Part shown: one piece after another, positions 20,104-29,785 of the stretch | Layout: each line of letters opens with the position of its first letter | How positions within the stretch are numbered: the stretch's first letter is position 1 | NCBI RefSeq assembly: GCF_007845635.1 | Contig: NZ_SELG01000041.1 | Location: forward strand, 248,001 to 312,000 | Length of the DNA: 64,000 nucleotides | Reading direction: 5' to 3' | Source of the DNA: Apibacter muscae | GTDB taxonomy: Bacteria > Bacteroidota > Bacteroidia > Flavobacteriales > Weeksellaceae | Position numbers and translations under genes: made by a program | Notes under the pieces: generated by a model | Databases searched by the model: none | Seen by the model: the letters and a program-made list of their open reading frames with translations, nothing else | What the model was told of the DNA's origin: nothing

Positions 20104-20853
20104 CTAAATAACTTTAGCTTCATCATGAAGTAAATTAACCAATTCATCCAAATGATTGGGATCAATCAACCTAACTTCAGATCGTGCCTTCGCTTTTTCA
20201 AATTTGATCGATTTTAATTTGGAAGGAATATTTTGAGCTTCTTCAACTATAATTTTTTTAGCTCTAGCAGCCATTATACCTCTCATAGTAGGAATTTTAA
20301 TTTCATTATCTTTAACCAATCCTTTTTTACCGGCTAAAACAACTGGGAGTTTTAATTCGATTGTTTCTACACCATTATCTAACTCTCTAACAACACTTAT
20401 TTTATTATTGTCTAAAATATTTATAGAGATTACATCATTGACAAAATTATATCCTAATAGTGCAGCCGTTAAGCCTGGCACAGCCGCCCCGTTAAAATCT
20501 AAAGATTCTTTTCCTAACAAGAGAAGATCATAATTGTTCTTTTTGGCGATAGCAGCAATCTCATGGGCTACTATTTCGCTATCTTTAGGTTCAGTATTTA
20601 CTCGTATGGCCTCATTAATTCCCAAAGCCAAGGCTTTTCTCATTACTGATTCAACGGACGGTTCACCTACGGTAATCAAGCTTACTTCTGCTTGATGATT
20701 TTCTTGAAATTGCAAAGCTTTATTTACACAATATTCATCTAATGGATTAATAATAAATTGAACTCCATTTTTATCGAATTTTGTATCATTATCAATAAAA
20801 TTCATCTTAGAAGTAGTATCCGGTACCGCACTAATAGCTACCAATATTTTCAT
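20104..20853 (-). CDS. etfB: Electron transfer flavoprotein subunit beta
   Basis: This 249-aa protein begins MKILVAISAVPDTTSKM and contains FIINPLDEYCVNKALQ, LLLGKESLDFNGAAVPGLTA and the family signature region ELPVVLAGKKGL-like (LPVVLAGKKGLVKDNE) with MRGIMAARAKKI. It binds AMP and pairs with EtfA. First gene of an etfB-etfA-GH3 operon. Confidence 0.95.
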   Translation of the reverse strand: MKILVAISAVPDTTSKMNFIDNDTKFDKNGVQFIINPLDEYCVNKALQFQENHQAEVSLITVGEPSVESVMRKALALGINEAIRVNTEPKDSEIVAHEIAAIAKKNNYDLLLLGKESLDFNGAAVPGLTAALLGYNFVNDVISINILDNNKISVVRELDNGVETIELKLPVVLAGKKGLVKDNEIKIPTMRGIMAARAKKIIVEEAQNIPSKLKSIKFEKAKARSEVRLIDPNHLDELVNLLHDEAKVI

Positions 20854-21015
20854 ATTATAAACATTTTCTCTGTACTAAAATAATAAAAAGAATCTATACT
20901 ACAAGAAGTAAAAGTGTAATAATGCATAGATAGACGTAAATATAATTCAAATTATACATTCTAAGTATATTATTGCCAATTGGTAGAAACATCTAGGATT
21001 TTTAGTAGTAAACAT

Positions 21016-21046
21016 TTTGCTGTAGAACTATCTTGATGTATTTTTG
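21016..21046 (+). promoter_or_regulatory. Consensus Bacteroidota promoter for ccsBA
   Basis: TTTG at 21016-21019, a 19-base spacer, then TATTTTTG at 21039-21046. This matches the described Bacteroidota sigma-70 pattern (TTTG at -33, TAnnTTTG at -7). The ATG follows 25 bases later. Confidence 0.7.
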
Positions 21047-21071
21047 GAATTCTTTTAATTAGAAATCAATT

Positions 21072-24000
21072 ATGAAAAAATTTATAAACCTATTATTTTC
21101 AACTAAAACTACAGCTATAATGTTAGCTCTTTACGCCATAAGTATGGCATGGGCTACGTTGGTTGAAAATAATTATGGTACGCCTGTGGCTAAAGCATTA
21201 ATTTATAATTCTACTTGGTTTGAAATTATAATGCTTATATTAATACTAAATTTCATAGGGAATATACAAAGATATCAGCTCTGGTCTATAAAAAAATGGC
21301 CGGTTTTAATTTTTCATATTTCATTTATTTTTTTGTTTGTAGGAGGAGCTATTACTCGCTACATAAGTTATGAGGGACAAATGCATATTAGAGAGAATGA
21401 AACTACCAACCAAGTAACCTCTGAAGGAACTTTTTTAAAAACTCAAATTACGAATGATAAAGGAATAGTAAAAGCCTACAATGATATTCCTTTTATTTTT
21501 ACGCCAGAAAATATTCCATTTCTATTAAAACCTTTTCAAAAAAAAATTAATTCCAAATATGACTATTTAGGAAAAATTGTTCAGTTAGAAAGCACCGGTT
21601 TTATACCTTGGGCACAAGATTCCATTCAACCATTACCGAATGGAAAAAAAATATTGAAATTAATAACTACAAGTGAAGAAGGCCGAAAAACTGAATTTAT
21701 TGAAGAAGGTACCTCTAAACAAATTCAAAATGCTTTAGTAGCCTTTAATGTTCAAAATCCTGATTCTACGGCAATTCATATTACGTCAAGTCCAGAGGAT
21801 GAACTGACAATTTCTTCGCCTTTAATGGGTAGAAGAATGGTTATGACCACTCAGCAAGAACTAACCGTACAAGGAGAGAATAAAGCACAACCTTTGCAAT
21901 TGGCAAGTTTATACCAGTTCCCAAATCTTACTTTTGTAGTTCCTACAGCACCAGAACGAGGTAAAATCGTTCATTATGCGGGCGATAAAAACAAGAATTC
22001 TTCAGATCCAGACTTGATTTTCATGAAAGTATCCTCGGGTAATGATTCTAAAGAATTTTCTTTTTATGGAAAAAAAGGCTGGACAGGATTACAAAAACAA
22101 GTAATGGTAGATGGATTGTTGGTTTCAGTAGGCTATGGCTCTAAAATTTATAAGACAGAACCTTTTTATTTAAAATTAAATAAATTTATCATGGAGCATT
22201 ACCCCGGAAGTAATAGTCCTTCTGCATATGAATCTGAAGTTTCAATTATAGATGAAGGCAAAGAAATTCCTTATAAAATATACATGAATCATATATTGAA
22301 TTATAAAGGTTATAGATTCTTTCAATCTAGTTTTGATCCTGATTTAAAAGGAACAATTTTGTCAGTGAATCATGATTTTTGGGGAACCACCATCACGTAT
22401 ATTGGGTATGCTTTGTTAATCTTAGGCATGTTTACAACATTATTTTGGAAAGGAACTCGTTTTTGGAAATTAAATGATCAATTGAAAAAAATTGCAAAAA
22501 ATAAAAAAATGATGGTTCTTTTATTGTTCTTATCAAGCCTAATCACATATTCTCAGAATATTGATATGCATGGCACTGAGGATGGATCCATAAAAAAAGA
22601 AACCATTGTAGAGGGTGTACATGAGGGGCAAAAGATTCATGAAAATAGTGATAATAGTTCCAGTTCCATTTTTTCGTTTAAAAATTCTATACCTAAACAA
22701 CCTTTAGATCCGAAGATATTTTCAGAAACAATAAAAATTCCTAAGGAACATGCGGATAAGTTTGGAGAAATGTTGGTGCAATCTTTTGACGGTCGTATAC
22801 AACCTACCAATACTTTAGCACTAGAAATTTTAAGAAAACTACACAAGAGTGATAAATTTTATGATTTAGATGCCAATCAGTTTCTAATTTCTATTTCTTT
22901 GGATCCCTTAACATGGTCGCAAGTGCCATTAATAAAAGTGGGTAATAAAGGGGGGGAAGATCTTAAAAAACTCACGCGTGCGAATGAGGATGGATATACC
23001 ACTTTAATGAATTTATTTCCTCCCGGACCCGATGGGGTGCCTTACTTTGTGCTAGATTCTGAGTATAAAAAATCATTTGCAAAAAAGCCCGCGGAACGCT
23101 CTAATTATGATAAAGAGATTATTGAACTAAATGATAAGTTACGAGCCTTACAAGCGGTTATTAGTGGATTATATTTACGTTTTATACCTATACAAAACGA
23201 TCCTAAAAATACTTGGACTTCTTGGGCTACTCCAGATTTTAAAACGGATAGTATAGCTACACGTTTTATAGGTGGATATTTTAGAGCTGTTATGGATGCA
23301 GAAAAAACTGGAAATTGGAAATTGGCTGATGAGCAATTAAATAGAATATCCGAATATCAATACAAATGGGGAAAACAGGTGATTCCATCAGAAACCAAAA
23401 TTCATTGGGAAATTAGATACAATCATTGGAATATATTTTTTAAAATAATGATAGTCTATGCCCTTTTGGGTACGGTACTTTTAACAATAGCTTTTGTAAA
23501 ATTATTTTTAGATAAAAGCAGTATAATTACATTTTTAGAGCGCAGTTTATTACTCTTGGTTATAATTACCTTTATTATTCATGGATTTGGTTTAGGAATT
23601 CGTTGGTATATATCTGGTCATGAGCCATGGTCCAACGGGTATGAAGCCGTAATGTTTATTAGTTGGATTAGTGTATTGTCTGGTTTTATTCTTTACAGAA
23701 ACCGGAATGGATTTATACCTGCGGCTGGATGCTTAGTAGCTGTAATATTAATGGGTTTTGCCCATGGAGGGGACCAAATGAATCCACAAATCACTCCTTT
23801 AGTTCCGGTGTTAAAATCCTATTGGTTGATGATTCATGTTGCTATAATAACTTCCAGTTATGGATTTTTTGGATTAAGCGCCTTAATAGGTACTGTTGTA
23901 TTGCTATTATTCACCCTTAATAATAAAAAGATTTCTTTAAAGGTTGAAGATTCTATAAGAGAATTGACTATTGTAAATGAAATTTCCCTAACCATTGGAA

Positions 24001-24365
24001 TATTTCTATTAACCGTAGGAACTTTTTTAGGTGGGGTTTGGGCAAATGAAAGCTGGGGACGTTATTGGAGTTGGGACCCTAAAGAGACATGGGCTTTTAT
24101 TTCGGTAATCATTTATGCTGTGGTACTACACATAAGATTGGTTCCTGGTTGGAGAGGCAAATACATTTTCAATTTATTATCTCTACTCTCATTTTCTAGT
24201 GTTATTATGACTTATTTCGGTGTTAATTATTATCTATCTGGTTTACATTCCTATGCACAGGGAGATCCGGTTCCTGTGCCTAATTGGGTGTATATTGTAA
24301 TTGCCATTGTAACATTACTGGCCATTTCTTCTTATTTTGCACATAAACGTAAGTTTAATAAATAA
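21072..24365 (+). CDS. ccsBA: Cytochrome c biogenesis fusion protein, ResB (CcsB) + CcsA
   Basis: A 1097-aa membrane protein with two fused system II modules. The N-terminal half is ResB-like: membrane segments near residues 10-30, 45-65 and 78-95, a large periplasmic domain, then a segment near 440-460. The C-terminal half is CcsA, with the haem-handling WWD motif in ANESWGRYWSWDPKETWAF and surrounding His-containing membrane helices. It moves haem across the inner membrane and attaches it to apocytochromes c. A second signal-like stretch (MMVLLLFLSSLITYSQ) joins the halves. arfB follows after 9 bases. Confidence 0.93.
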   Translation: MKKFINLLFSTKTTAIMLALYAISMAWATLVENNYGTPVAKALIYNSTWFEIIMLILILNFIGNIQRYQLWSIKKWPVLIFHISFIFLFVGGAITRYISYEGQMHIRENETTNQVTSEGTFLKTQITNDKGIVKAYNDIPFIFTPENIPFLLKPFQKKINSKYDYLGKIVQLESTGFIPWAQDSIQPLPNGKKILKLITTSEEGRKTEFIEEGTSKQIQNALVAFNVQNPDSTAIHITSSPEDELTISSPLMGRRMVMTTQQELTVQGENKAQPLQLASLYQFPNLTFVVPTAPERGKIVHYAGDKNKNSSDPDLIFMKVSSGNDSKEFSFYGKKGWTGLQKQVMVDGLLVSVGYGSKIYKTEPFYLKLNKFIMEHYPGSNSPSAYESEVSIIDEGKEIPYKIYMNHILNYKGYRFFQSSFDPDLKGTILSVNHDFWGTTITYIGYALLILGMFTTLFWKGTRFWKLNDQLKKIAKNKKMMVLLLFLSSLITYSQNIDMHGTEDGSIKKETIVEGVHEGQKIHENSDNSSSSIFSFKNSIPKQPLDPKIFSETIKIPKEHADKFGEMLVQSFDGRIQPTNTLALEILRKLHKSDKFYDLDANQFLISISLDPLTWSQVPLIKVGNKGGEDLKKLTRANEDGYTTLMNLFPPGPDGVPYFVLDSEYKKSFAKKPAERSNYDKEIIELNDKLRALQAVISGLYLRFIPIQNDPKNTWTSWATPDFKTDSIATRFIGGYFRAVMDAEKTGNWKLADEQLNRISEYQYKWGKQVIPSETKIHWEIRYNHWNIFFKIMIVYALLGTVLLTIAFVKLFLDKSSIITFLERSLLLLVIITFIIHGFGLGIRWYISGHEPWSNGYEAVMFISWISVLSGFILYRNRNGFIPAAGCLVAVILMGFAHGGDQMNPQITPLVPVLKSYWLMIHVAIITSSYGFFGLSALIGTVVLLLFTLNNKKISLKVEDSIRELTIVNEISLTIGIFLLTVGTFLGGVWANESWGRYWSWDPKETWAFISVIIYAVVLHIRLVPGWRGKYIFNLLSLLSFSSVIMTYFGVNYYLSGLHSYAQGDPVPVPNWVYIVIAIVTLLAISSYFAHKRKFNK

Positions 24366-24374
24366 AAATTTTGA

Positions 24375-24770
24375 ATGCAGGATTTTCAATCAGAAATAAG
24401 ATTTAGAACTTCAAGAAGCAGCGGTAAGGGGGGACAAAATGTAAATAAGGTTGAAACTATGGTTGAAGCCGTTTGGAATGTAAATGATTCTATTTTTTTT
24501 TCGGAGGATGAAAAACTACGAATCAACTTTAAATTAAAAAATAGAATCAATAAAGAAGGTGAGTTACTTGTTAAATGTTCAGAAAACAGATCTCAAATAG
24601 CGAATAAGAATTTAGTTTTAAAAAGAATCACTGATTTAGTATCTCGCTCTTTATATATACCCAAACATAGAATAGCAACTAGAAGAAGCAAATCTTCCAT
24701 AGAAAGGCGTTTGAAAGAGAAAAAGAAGAATTCGGAAATAAAAAAACTTAGAAATAATTCTATTTTATAA
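24375..24770 (+). CDS. arfB: Ribosome-rescue peptidyl-tRNA hydrolase ArfB (YaeJ)
   Basis: A 131-aa class-I release-factor-like protein. The catalytic GGQ is at 19-21 in SRSSGKGGQNVNKVET. It lacks a stop-codon-recognition domain and ends in a basic tail (RRLKEKKKNSEIKKLRNNS) of the kind that ArfB inserts in the mRNA channel of stalled ribosomes. It hydrolyses peptidyl-tRNA on non-stop complexes. It directly follows ccsBA and shares its terminator. Confidence 0.92.
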   Translation: MQDFQSEIRFRTSRSSGKGGQNVNKVETMVEAVWNVNDSIFFSEDEKLRINFKLKNRINKEGELLVKCSENRSQIANKNLVLKRITDLVSRSLYIPKHRIATRRSKSSIERRLKEKKKNSEIKKLRNNSIL

Positions 24771-24801
24771 AAAAAACACTCTCTATTAGAGAGTGTTTTT
24801 T
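24771..24801 (+). terminator. Terminator of the ccsBA-arfB operon
   Basis: A 14-bp perfect inverted repeat (24771-24784 with 24788-24801), 3-base loop, followed by T residues, starting at the arfB stop. Confidence 0.85.
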
Positions 24802-24981
24802 TATCACTTATACTCCAATTCCATCAAATCCTTTCCTTATTTCCAACTCACTTAATTTATTTTACTTTCTATATCCTTATTTAACCTTTTCTTTATAAGG
24901 TTTAGTTTATTTGATCCGCTTATATAAATCTGAGTTTTCTTAAAAATAGTTTCTACTGAAGCAGTTTTAAAACTTAAATAA

Positions 24982-25860
24982 CTATTTACTCATTTTATTT
25001 ACTTTTTCTAATTTGTTTTTATATTTTTTATAAATTATAAAACCTATAAGAGCTAAGATTACAATGGGCCACAAATAACATAAGGTTACTATGATGGTCT
25101 GTAAAATAATCCAACCACTTACAAATGCTGTTTTCAATCTATAGAATAAATGATTGTTATTGTATAACTGATAATGATCAGTATTCGGAACTATATTTTC
25201 TTGAAATGTATCTTTTCCTATTAAATTAATTGATACCGTTGAAAATTTAATTTTATCAGATAAAATAGCTTGGGCTAATTTGGTATGATCTAGATTATAC
25301 TGTATATGGTCTTGTTGTTTAATTAAACGCTGTTTATTTTTATTAGGAATATTAACAGTATCAAGTTTTTTTTGTGTTTGAATCAATCTTTTTTCATCTA
25401 AACTAAGTTCTTGTCCTTGGTATGTAATATCAGTGGCTTCAATTACCCTTGTGTTTAAGTATTCAATTTCCGCATTTACATTTGCTAAGAATTGGCTTAA
25501 ATAGATTTGAGGGACATTTACATGAATTTCAGCCACCGTTTTAAATATTTTAATTTCTTTCGCACTATCTGCTGATATAGGTTCAATCGTTTTTGATTTT
25601 AGTTCTGAATTGATCTTACTGGTTGTAATATATCCACCTAAATCTATAACACTTTTTTCTATGTTTAAAGTGGATTTCAAAACATCTTTAACTTCCCCAT
25701 CAATATGGGATTTATGAATAAACTGCTTATTCGTTTGCTTTAAGGTTGATTCTATTGCCATACTTTCAATAGATTCGTCTAAAGTAGAATCTTTAAATCT
25801 TTTTTGTTCACAACTTATTAAACCAATAGCCAAAAGAATTGGAAAAATAAACTTTTTCAT
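24982..25860 (-). CDS. DUF4349-family lipoprotein
   Basis: The preferred start at 25860 gives 292 aa: MKKFIFPILLAIGLISCEQK, a lipoprotein signal with lipobox I-S-C. The body has the DUF4349 pattern: a conserved GGYITTSK segment, then a long coiled-coil region (SLDEKRLIQTQKKLDTVN ...), and a C-terminal membrane helix (IVTLCYLWPIVILALIGFIIY) with a basic tail. The role is unknown. A longer frame begins at 25899. Confidence 0.8.
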   Translation of the reverse strand: MKKFIFPILLAIGLISCEQKRFKDSTLDESIESMAIESTLKQTNKQFIHKSHIDGEVKDVLKSTLNIEKSVIDLGGYITTSKINSELKSKTIEPISADSAKEIKIFKTVAEIHVNVPQIYLSQFLANVNAEIEYLNTRVIEATDITYQGQELSLDEKRLIQTQKKLDTVNIPNKNKQRLIKQQDHIQYNLDHTKLAQAILSDKIKFSTVSINLIGKDTFQENIVPNTDHYQLYNNNHLFYRLKTAFVSGWIILQTIIVTLCYLWPIVILALIGFIIYKKYKNKLEKVNKMSK

Positions 25861-26178
25861 AATATTTAATTTTATGTTCGAAGCAAAAGTATTGAGCAAT
25901 CTCTTGTAAAGCCTATATCTTCTCTTATAAAATAATTGTAAATAAGTTTTACAAAATTGGGCTATTGAAAATCAATTACTTAAATTATTTTAAAATACAG
26001 AAAATAAAAAAACATGTATTTTTTATCCATTTTAAGTTTAAATTCTATAAATTAATTATTATTTTTATAATACATCTAAAAACGCAAGTTTTATATATCC
26101 TGAATATTTTCAGGTATTTCTATGCATTATTCTTTTCAATGTTTTTATTTTCGCAAAAATTTTTTTTAAGAATCACCC

Positions 26179-27525
26179 ATGAAACAATTTTTATATAATT
26201 TTTTTCAACTGAAGGAAAATCAAACGACAATAAAAAAAGAGTTATTGGCAGGAATAATTACTTTTCTAACCATGTCTTATGTGTTGATCGTAAATCCAAA
26301 CATCTTATCTGAAACAGGCATGGATCGTGAAGCCTTGTTTACTACAACGGCATTGGCTACCATTCTTGCCACTCTTTTAATGGCATTTTTAGCAAAATTG
26401 CCTATAGCCCAGGGACCAGGGATGGGACTAAATAGTTTTTTTGCTTTTTCTGTGGTTTTAGGTTTAGGTTATTCTTGGCAATTTGCTCTAACAGCCGTAT
26501 TTATAGAGGGAGTGATATTTATTTTACTTACTTTTTTTAATATTAGAGAAATAATTATAAAGAGCATACCCAATGTATTAAAAGATGCTATACCTGCCGG
26601 AATTGGATTGTTTATTGCACTTATAGGATTTAAAGTGTCCGGCATAGTAGTGTCAAATCCTAATACTCTTGTTAGTTTAGGAGATTTTTCTCAGCACAAT
26701 GTGTGGATTGCATTTGCAGGGTTAATTGTTACCGCAATTTTCTTTGCAAGAAATGTTAACGGAGCTATATTAATTGGTATCATTGTCTCTACAATATTTG
26801 CTTTTATTTTAGGAGATATAACTTTACCTGAGGGTTCGTTTATGAGTATTCCTCCTTCAATATCTCCCATATTTGGTAAAGCCATTGAACCTATGCTTAC
26901 AGCGGAAGGTTGGAAACAGATTTTTTCAGTAGACATGTTAATTATAGTTTTTACCTTTTTATTCGTTAATTTATTTGATACGGTGGGTACACTTATAGGG
27001 GTAGTTTCGAAAATGGGTATTACAGATAAGGATGGAAATTTTCCTAGAATGAAAAAAGCTTTATTCTCTGATGCTATTGGTACAACAGCAGGAGCTATTT
27101 TAGGTACAAGTACCATAACCGCTTATGTAGAGAGTGCTGCCGGAGTAGCTTCCGGAGGAAAAACAGGATTAACTTCCGTAGGTACGGCTCTTATGTTTTT
27201 ATTAGCTTTATTTTTTGCTCCTCTTTTTCTTATGGTTCCTACGGCTGCTACAGCTCCAGCTTTAATTATTATAGGATTATTTATGATTTCTTCAGTAGCA
27301 AAAATTAATTTTTCTGATTTTACAGAAGGTTTGCCTGCTTTCTTAACAATTGCTTTTATGCCTTTTACTTATAGTATAGCCGAAGGTATTGTTTTTGGTA
27401 TGTTAAGTTTTATGATTCTTAAAGTTTTTTCAGGTAGACATAAAGAAGTTTCAATGACCGTTTATTTAGTATCTGTATTATTTTTACTAAAAATTGTTTT
27501 AGATGCTTTGCATATATTGGGATAG
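26179..27525 (+). CDS. NCS2-family purine (guanine/hypoxanthine) permease
   Basis: This 448-aa protein has about 12-14 membrane segments. AzgA-type NCS2 markers are visible: LAGIITFLTMSYVLIVNP near the start, GPGMGLNSFFAF, the FVNLFDTVGTLIGV segment and LGTSTITAYVESAAGVASGGKTGLTS-like signature (split here as LGTSTITAYVESAAG and VASGGKTGLTS). It imports purine bases by proton symport. Its terminator is shared with the convergent RNA-repair operon. No riboswitch was seen upstream. Confidence 0.93.
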   Translation: MKQFLYNFFQLKENQTTIKKELLAGIITFLTMSYVLIVNPNILSETGMDREALFTTTALATILATLLMAFLAKLPIAQGPGMGLNSFFAFSVVLGLGYSWQFALTAVFIEGVIFILLTFFNIREIIIKSIPNVLKDAIPAGIGLFIALIGFKVSGIVVSNPNTLVSLGDFSQHNVWIAFAGLIVTAIFFARNVNGAILIGIIVSTIFAFILGDITLPEGSFMSIPPSISPIFGKAIEPMLTAEGWKQIFSVDMLIIVFTFLFVNLFDTVGTLIGVVSKMGITDKDGNFPRMKKALFSDAIGTTAGAILGTSTITAYVESAAGVASGGKTGLTSVGTALMFLLALFFAPLFLMVPTAATAPALIIIGLFMISSVAKINFSDFTEGLPAFLTIAFMPFTYSIAEGIVFGMLSFMILKVFSGRHKEVSMTVYLVSVLFLLKIVLDALHILG

Positions 27526-27540
27526 TAACCTATCTACATA

Positions 27541-27573
27541 AAAAAAGCTGTTTATATTATAAACAGCTTTTTT
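27541..27573. terminator. Bidirectional terminator between purine permease and RNA-repair operon
   Basis: A 15-bp perfect inverted repeat (27541-27555 with 27559-27573) with a 3-base loop and A/T runs on both outer sides, between convergent genes ending at 27525 and 27593. Confidence 0.85.
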
Positions 27574-27592
27574 TATTTTATTTAAAAATTAA

Positions 27593-28510
27593 TTAGAAAT
27601 CTCCATAATTGACTTGAAAACAAGTAATTTTTAAATTTTTTCTCCACATATCTACTACTTGATTCCTGTCGTCCAAAACAAATTCAATATAATAGTTATT
27701 ATTAATATGAGTTTCAAAAATTTCCTCTTTAACAATAGCATCTTTTCTCTTGTCCAAAGTTTTACGCATCCATAATTCGTTAAATGGAATTTTATATTTA
27801 TTTAAAAACTCTAAAGTAGGCTCTTTAAATCTATCTTCCCGTCCAGAAACTAGTAATATTTTGTACCCCAGTTGCGCATAATTCTTTAATAAATTACCAA
27901 TGGGTTCATTTAAATGATCGTCATTGCATTTGGATGCATCAAACGGATTTCTTCCATGAATCAATGCTAAAGTTCCGTCTAAATCGCAGATGATAGCTTT
28001 GGGTAAATCGGCTTTCTGTTGGCGGATTTCCACTGGTAGATTTTCAATTTTTGAACGAATTGAAAAATCAAATTCATTTTTTAAAATTTCAAATTGTGAA
28101 TACATTTTATTTAAAACTTTTTCAGGTATATATTTACCAGTTTCTTTGTAACGTGTTTCACATCGTTTTAACAATTCATTTTTTTCAATATCAAACAATT
28201 TAAAAGATATATCTGCTCGCGAATTGTATTTTTTTATATAATTATCTATATATTCTTTTTTGCAATGGGTAGCATCTATTAAAACATTTATGTTTTTATT
28301 CAATAAAGCCGAGATTGAAGCATCAACCATTTCGGTGATTAAATTTTCTTGTTTATCTGAAAGATTTCCTTGAGTAAAGTTCATCATTCGGAAATCATCT
28401 CTACTTACTCTCATCCAATTCTCTTCTGTTCTTAAAAAGTATTTAGCAAACGTGGATTTTCCACTTCCTGGAGGTCCCACTAGTAACAATATATTTAAAT
28501 TTTTTTTCAT
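27593..28510 (-). CDS. Polynucleotide 5'-kinase / 3'-phosphatase (T4 Pnkp type)
   Basis: This 305-aa protein has two domains. The N-terminal kinase carries the P-loop GPPGSGKST at 12-20 and VSRDDFR at 35-41. The C-terminal HAD phosphatase carries DLDGT at 176-180 followed by HGRNPFD, which resembles T4 PseT. It should heal RNA ends by phosphorylating 5'-OH and removing 3'-phosphate or 2',3'-cyclic phosphate. It is the last gene of a hen1-ligase-kinase operon, 75 bases after the ligase. CthPnkp uses a metallophosphoesterase, not a HAD domain, for the phosphatase step. Confidence 0.88.
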   Translation of the reverse strand: MKKNLNILLLVGPPGSGKSTFAKYFLRTEENWMRVSRDDFRMMNFTQGNLSDKQENLITEMVDASISALLNKNINVLIDATHCKKEYIDNYIKKYNSRADISFKLFDIEKNELLKRCETRYKETGKYIPEKVLNKMYSQFEILKNEFDFSIRSKIENLPVEIRQQKADLPKAIICDLDGTLALIHGRNPFDASKCNDDHLNEPIGNLLKNYAQLGYKILLVSGREDRFKEPTLEFLNKYKIPFNELWMRKTLDKRKDAIVKEEIFETHINNNYYIEFVLDDRNQVVDMWRKNLKITCFQVNYGDF

Positions 28511-28585
28511 TTTTTATATTCCAATTGGTTAAAAAATATATAATATTTAAGTTATAAAAAAATTGGTTCAGTGTTATTTATAAAC

Positions 28586-29782
28586 TTACAATCTTAGATC
28601 CAATGTACCTTCTACCCTCTCACCCATAATTCTATCGTATACTAGGTTTTTGAAATAGTAATTTTCTTTGTTAATTTGTATATAAGGTACTTTCAATAAA
28701 TCCCAATTAATCATCCAATCTTTGATAGAACATTCCAATTTTTTATTAATTTTTCTTTTGTTTAAATAGTATGGATAATCCTCTAAAAAATTAATACCGT
28801 AAATCATGGTTAAGTAATGATCATTTCTAACCTTTAATGCAGGTGCAACTCCTTTAATAAATGCTTTACGTGGTTTGATAATGATTCCTTCTTCATTTTC
28901 ATTACTTAAATCGTTGAACCAGTGGTAAATTTTTTCTTCTGCTATCTTTTTATCTTTTTCTGTTTTTATGGAAATGTGTAAAAAATAGTCGTCATTCACA
29001 TCCTGATAACTTAAATTATCGTTGACAAAAATTTCGGATTCGTCTTCTTTTACAATTTTTAGAATATTAAATGGCTTAAAATATATATCTTCCTCTTTTC
29101 CAAAATGCGAAATTTGTTTAGAATAAATATCAATTGCATTTTTATAATGATCTAAATTTTTCACCCAAAAATTTTCTAAAGAATTGTATTGTCTAACTAT
29201 ATGTTCGGGATATTTTTCTTTAATCTCTTTAGAAGAATGGTTATTTCTAAATTGGATGTAATTTTTATAATCTGAGGATTGTTTTAAGGCTTCTATTTTT
29301 TTATAAACTTCAGAGTTCTTTAATACTTCAAAATGATTTTCATGAATATATAAGTAGCCCCCAAATTCATTTTCAATTAATCCTTTTCCTAAAACACTCC
29401 AAGGCATCAATTCAGATTGTATAATTATATATTCAATCCCATTCCAATCCAATCGAGAATGTAATTCCTTAAAGGCTTGTTTAGCCTTATCTAAATCTAT
29501 ATGTTCAATAATATAACCATTTCTACTAACAAAATAAGTTTTATTTAAATCTTTATGCAAATAAATGTCACAATAAGATCCCATATATTTCTTTTGCACA
29601 ATCAGTTCTTCAATACCATTTTTTAAATAATATTGAATAGCTTCGTATGGACTTTCAATTTCATTTCTTTCCATAGACTTAGGTGCGGGTGAAATTGTGG
29701 GTGAAAAGGCATTTACTTTATTTTCACAAAACCAATCGATGCGATTTTTTAGTTTACTTAATTCATCCGTTTTTTCCATCAT
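28586..29782 (-). CDS. Stand-alone RNA ligase related to the CthPnkp ligase domain
   Basis: A 398-aa nucleotidyltransferase. Motif I is KYMG with predicted AMP-accepting K65 (VQKKYMGSYCDIYL), motif IIIa is in SELMPWSV (123-130), motif IV is EGIIIKP (298-304) and motif V is ALKVRN (315-320). The C-terminus (HYLTMIYG ... GTLDLRL) resembles the unique C-terminal module of Pnkp ligase. It should seal 3'-OH/5'-phosphate RNA ends. Its ATG is three bases after the hen1 frame ends. Here the ligase is separate from the kinase, unlike single-chain CthPnkp. An alternative ATG is one codon downstream. Confidence 0.85.
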   Translation of the reverse strand: MMEKTDELSKLKNRIDWFCENKVNAFSPTISPAPKSMERNEIESPYEAIQYYLKNGIEELIVQKKYMGSYCDIYLHKDLNKTYFVSRNGYIIEHIDLDKAKQAFKELHSRLDWNGIEYIIIQSELMPWSVLGKGLIENEFGGYLYIHENHFEVLKNSEVYKKIEALKQSSDYKNYIQFRNNHSSKEIKEKYPEHIVRQYNSLENFWVKNLDHYKNAIDIYSKQISHFGKEEDIYFKPFNILKIVKEDESEIFVNDNLSYQDVNDDYFLHISIKTEKDKKIAEEKIYHWFNDLSNENEEGIIIKPRKAFIKGVAPALKVRNDHYLTMIYGINFLEDYPYYLNKRKINKKLECSIKDWMINWDLLKVPYIQINKENYYFKNLVYDRIMGERVEGTLDLRL

Positions 29783-29785
29783 TTT

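Noticed and set aside
25965-26198. 77-codon open frame upstream of the purine permease
   Set aside because: Composition (Phe, Ile, Lys, Tyr) is that of AT-rich noncoding DNA; no motif, and it runs into the permease start in another frame.
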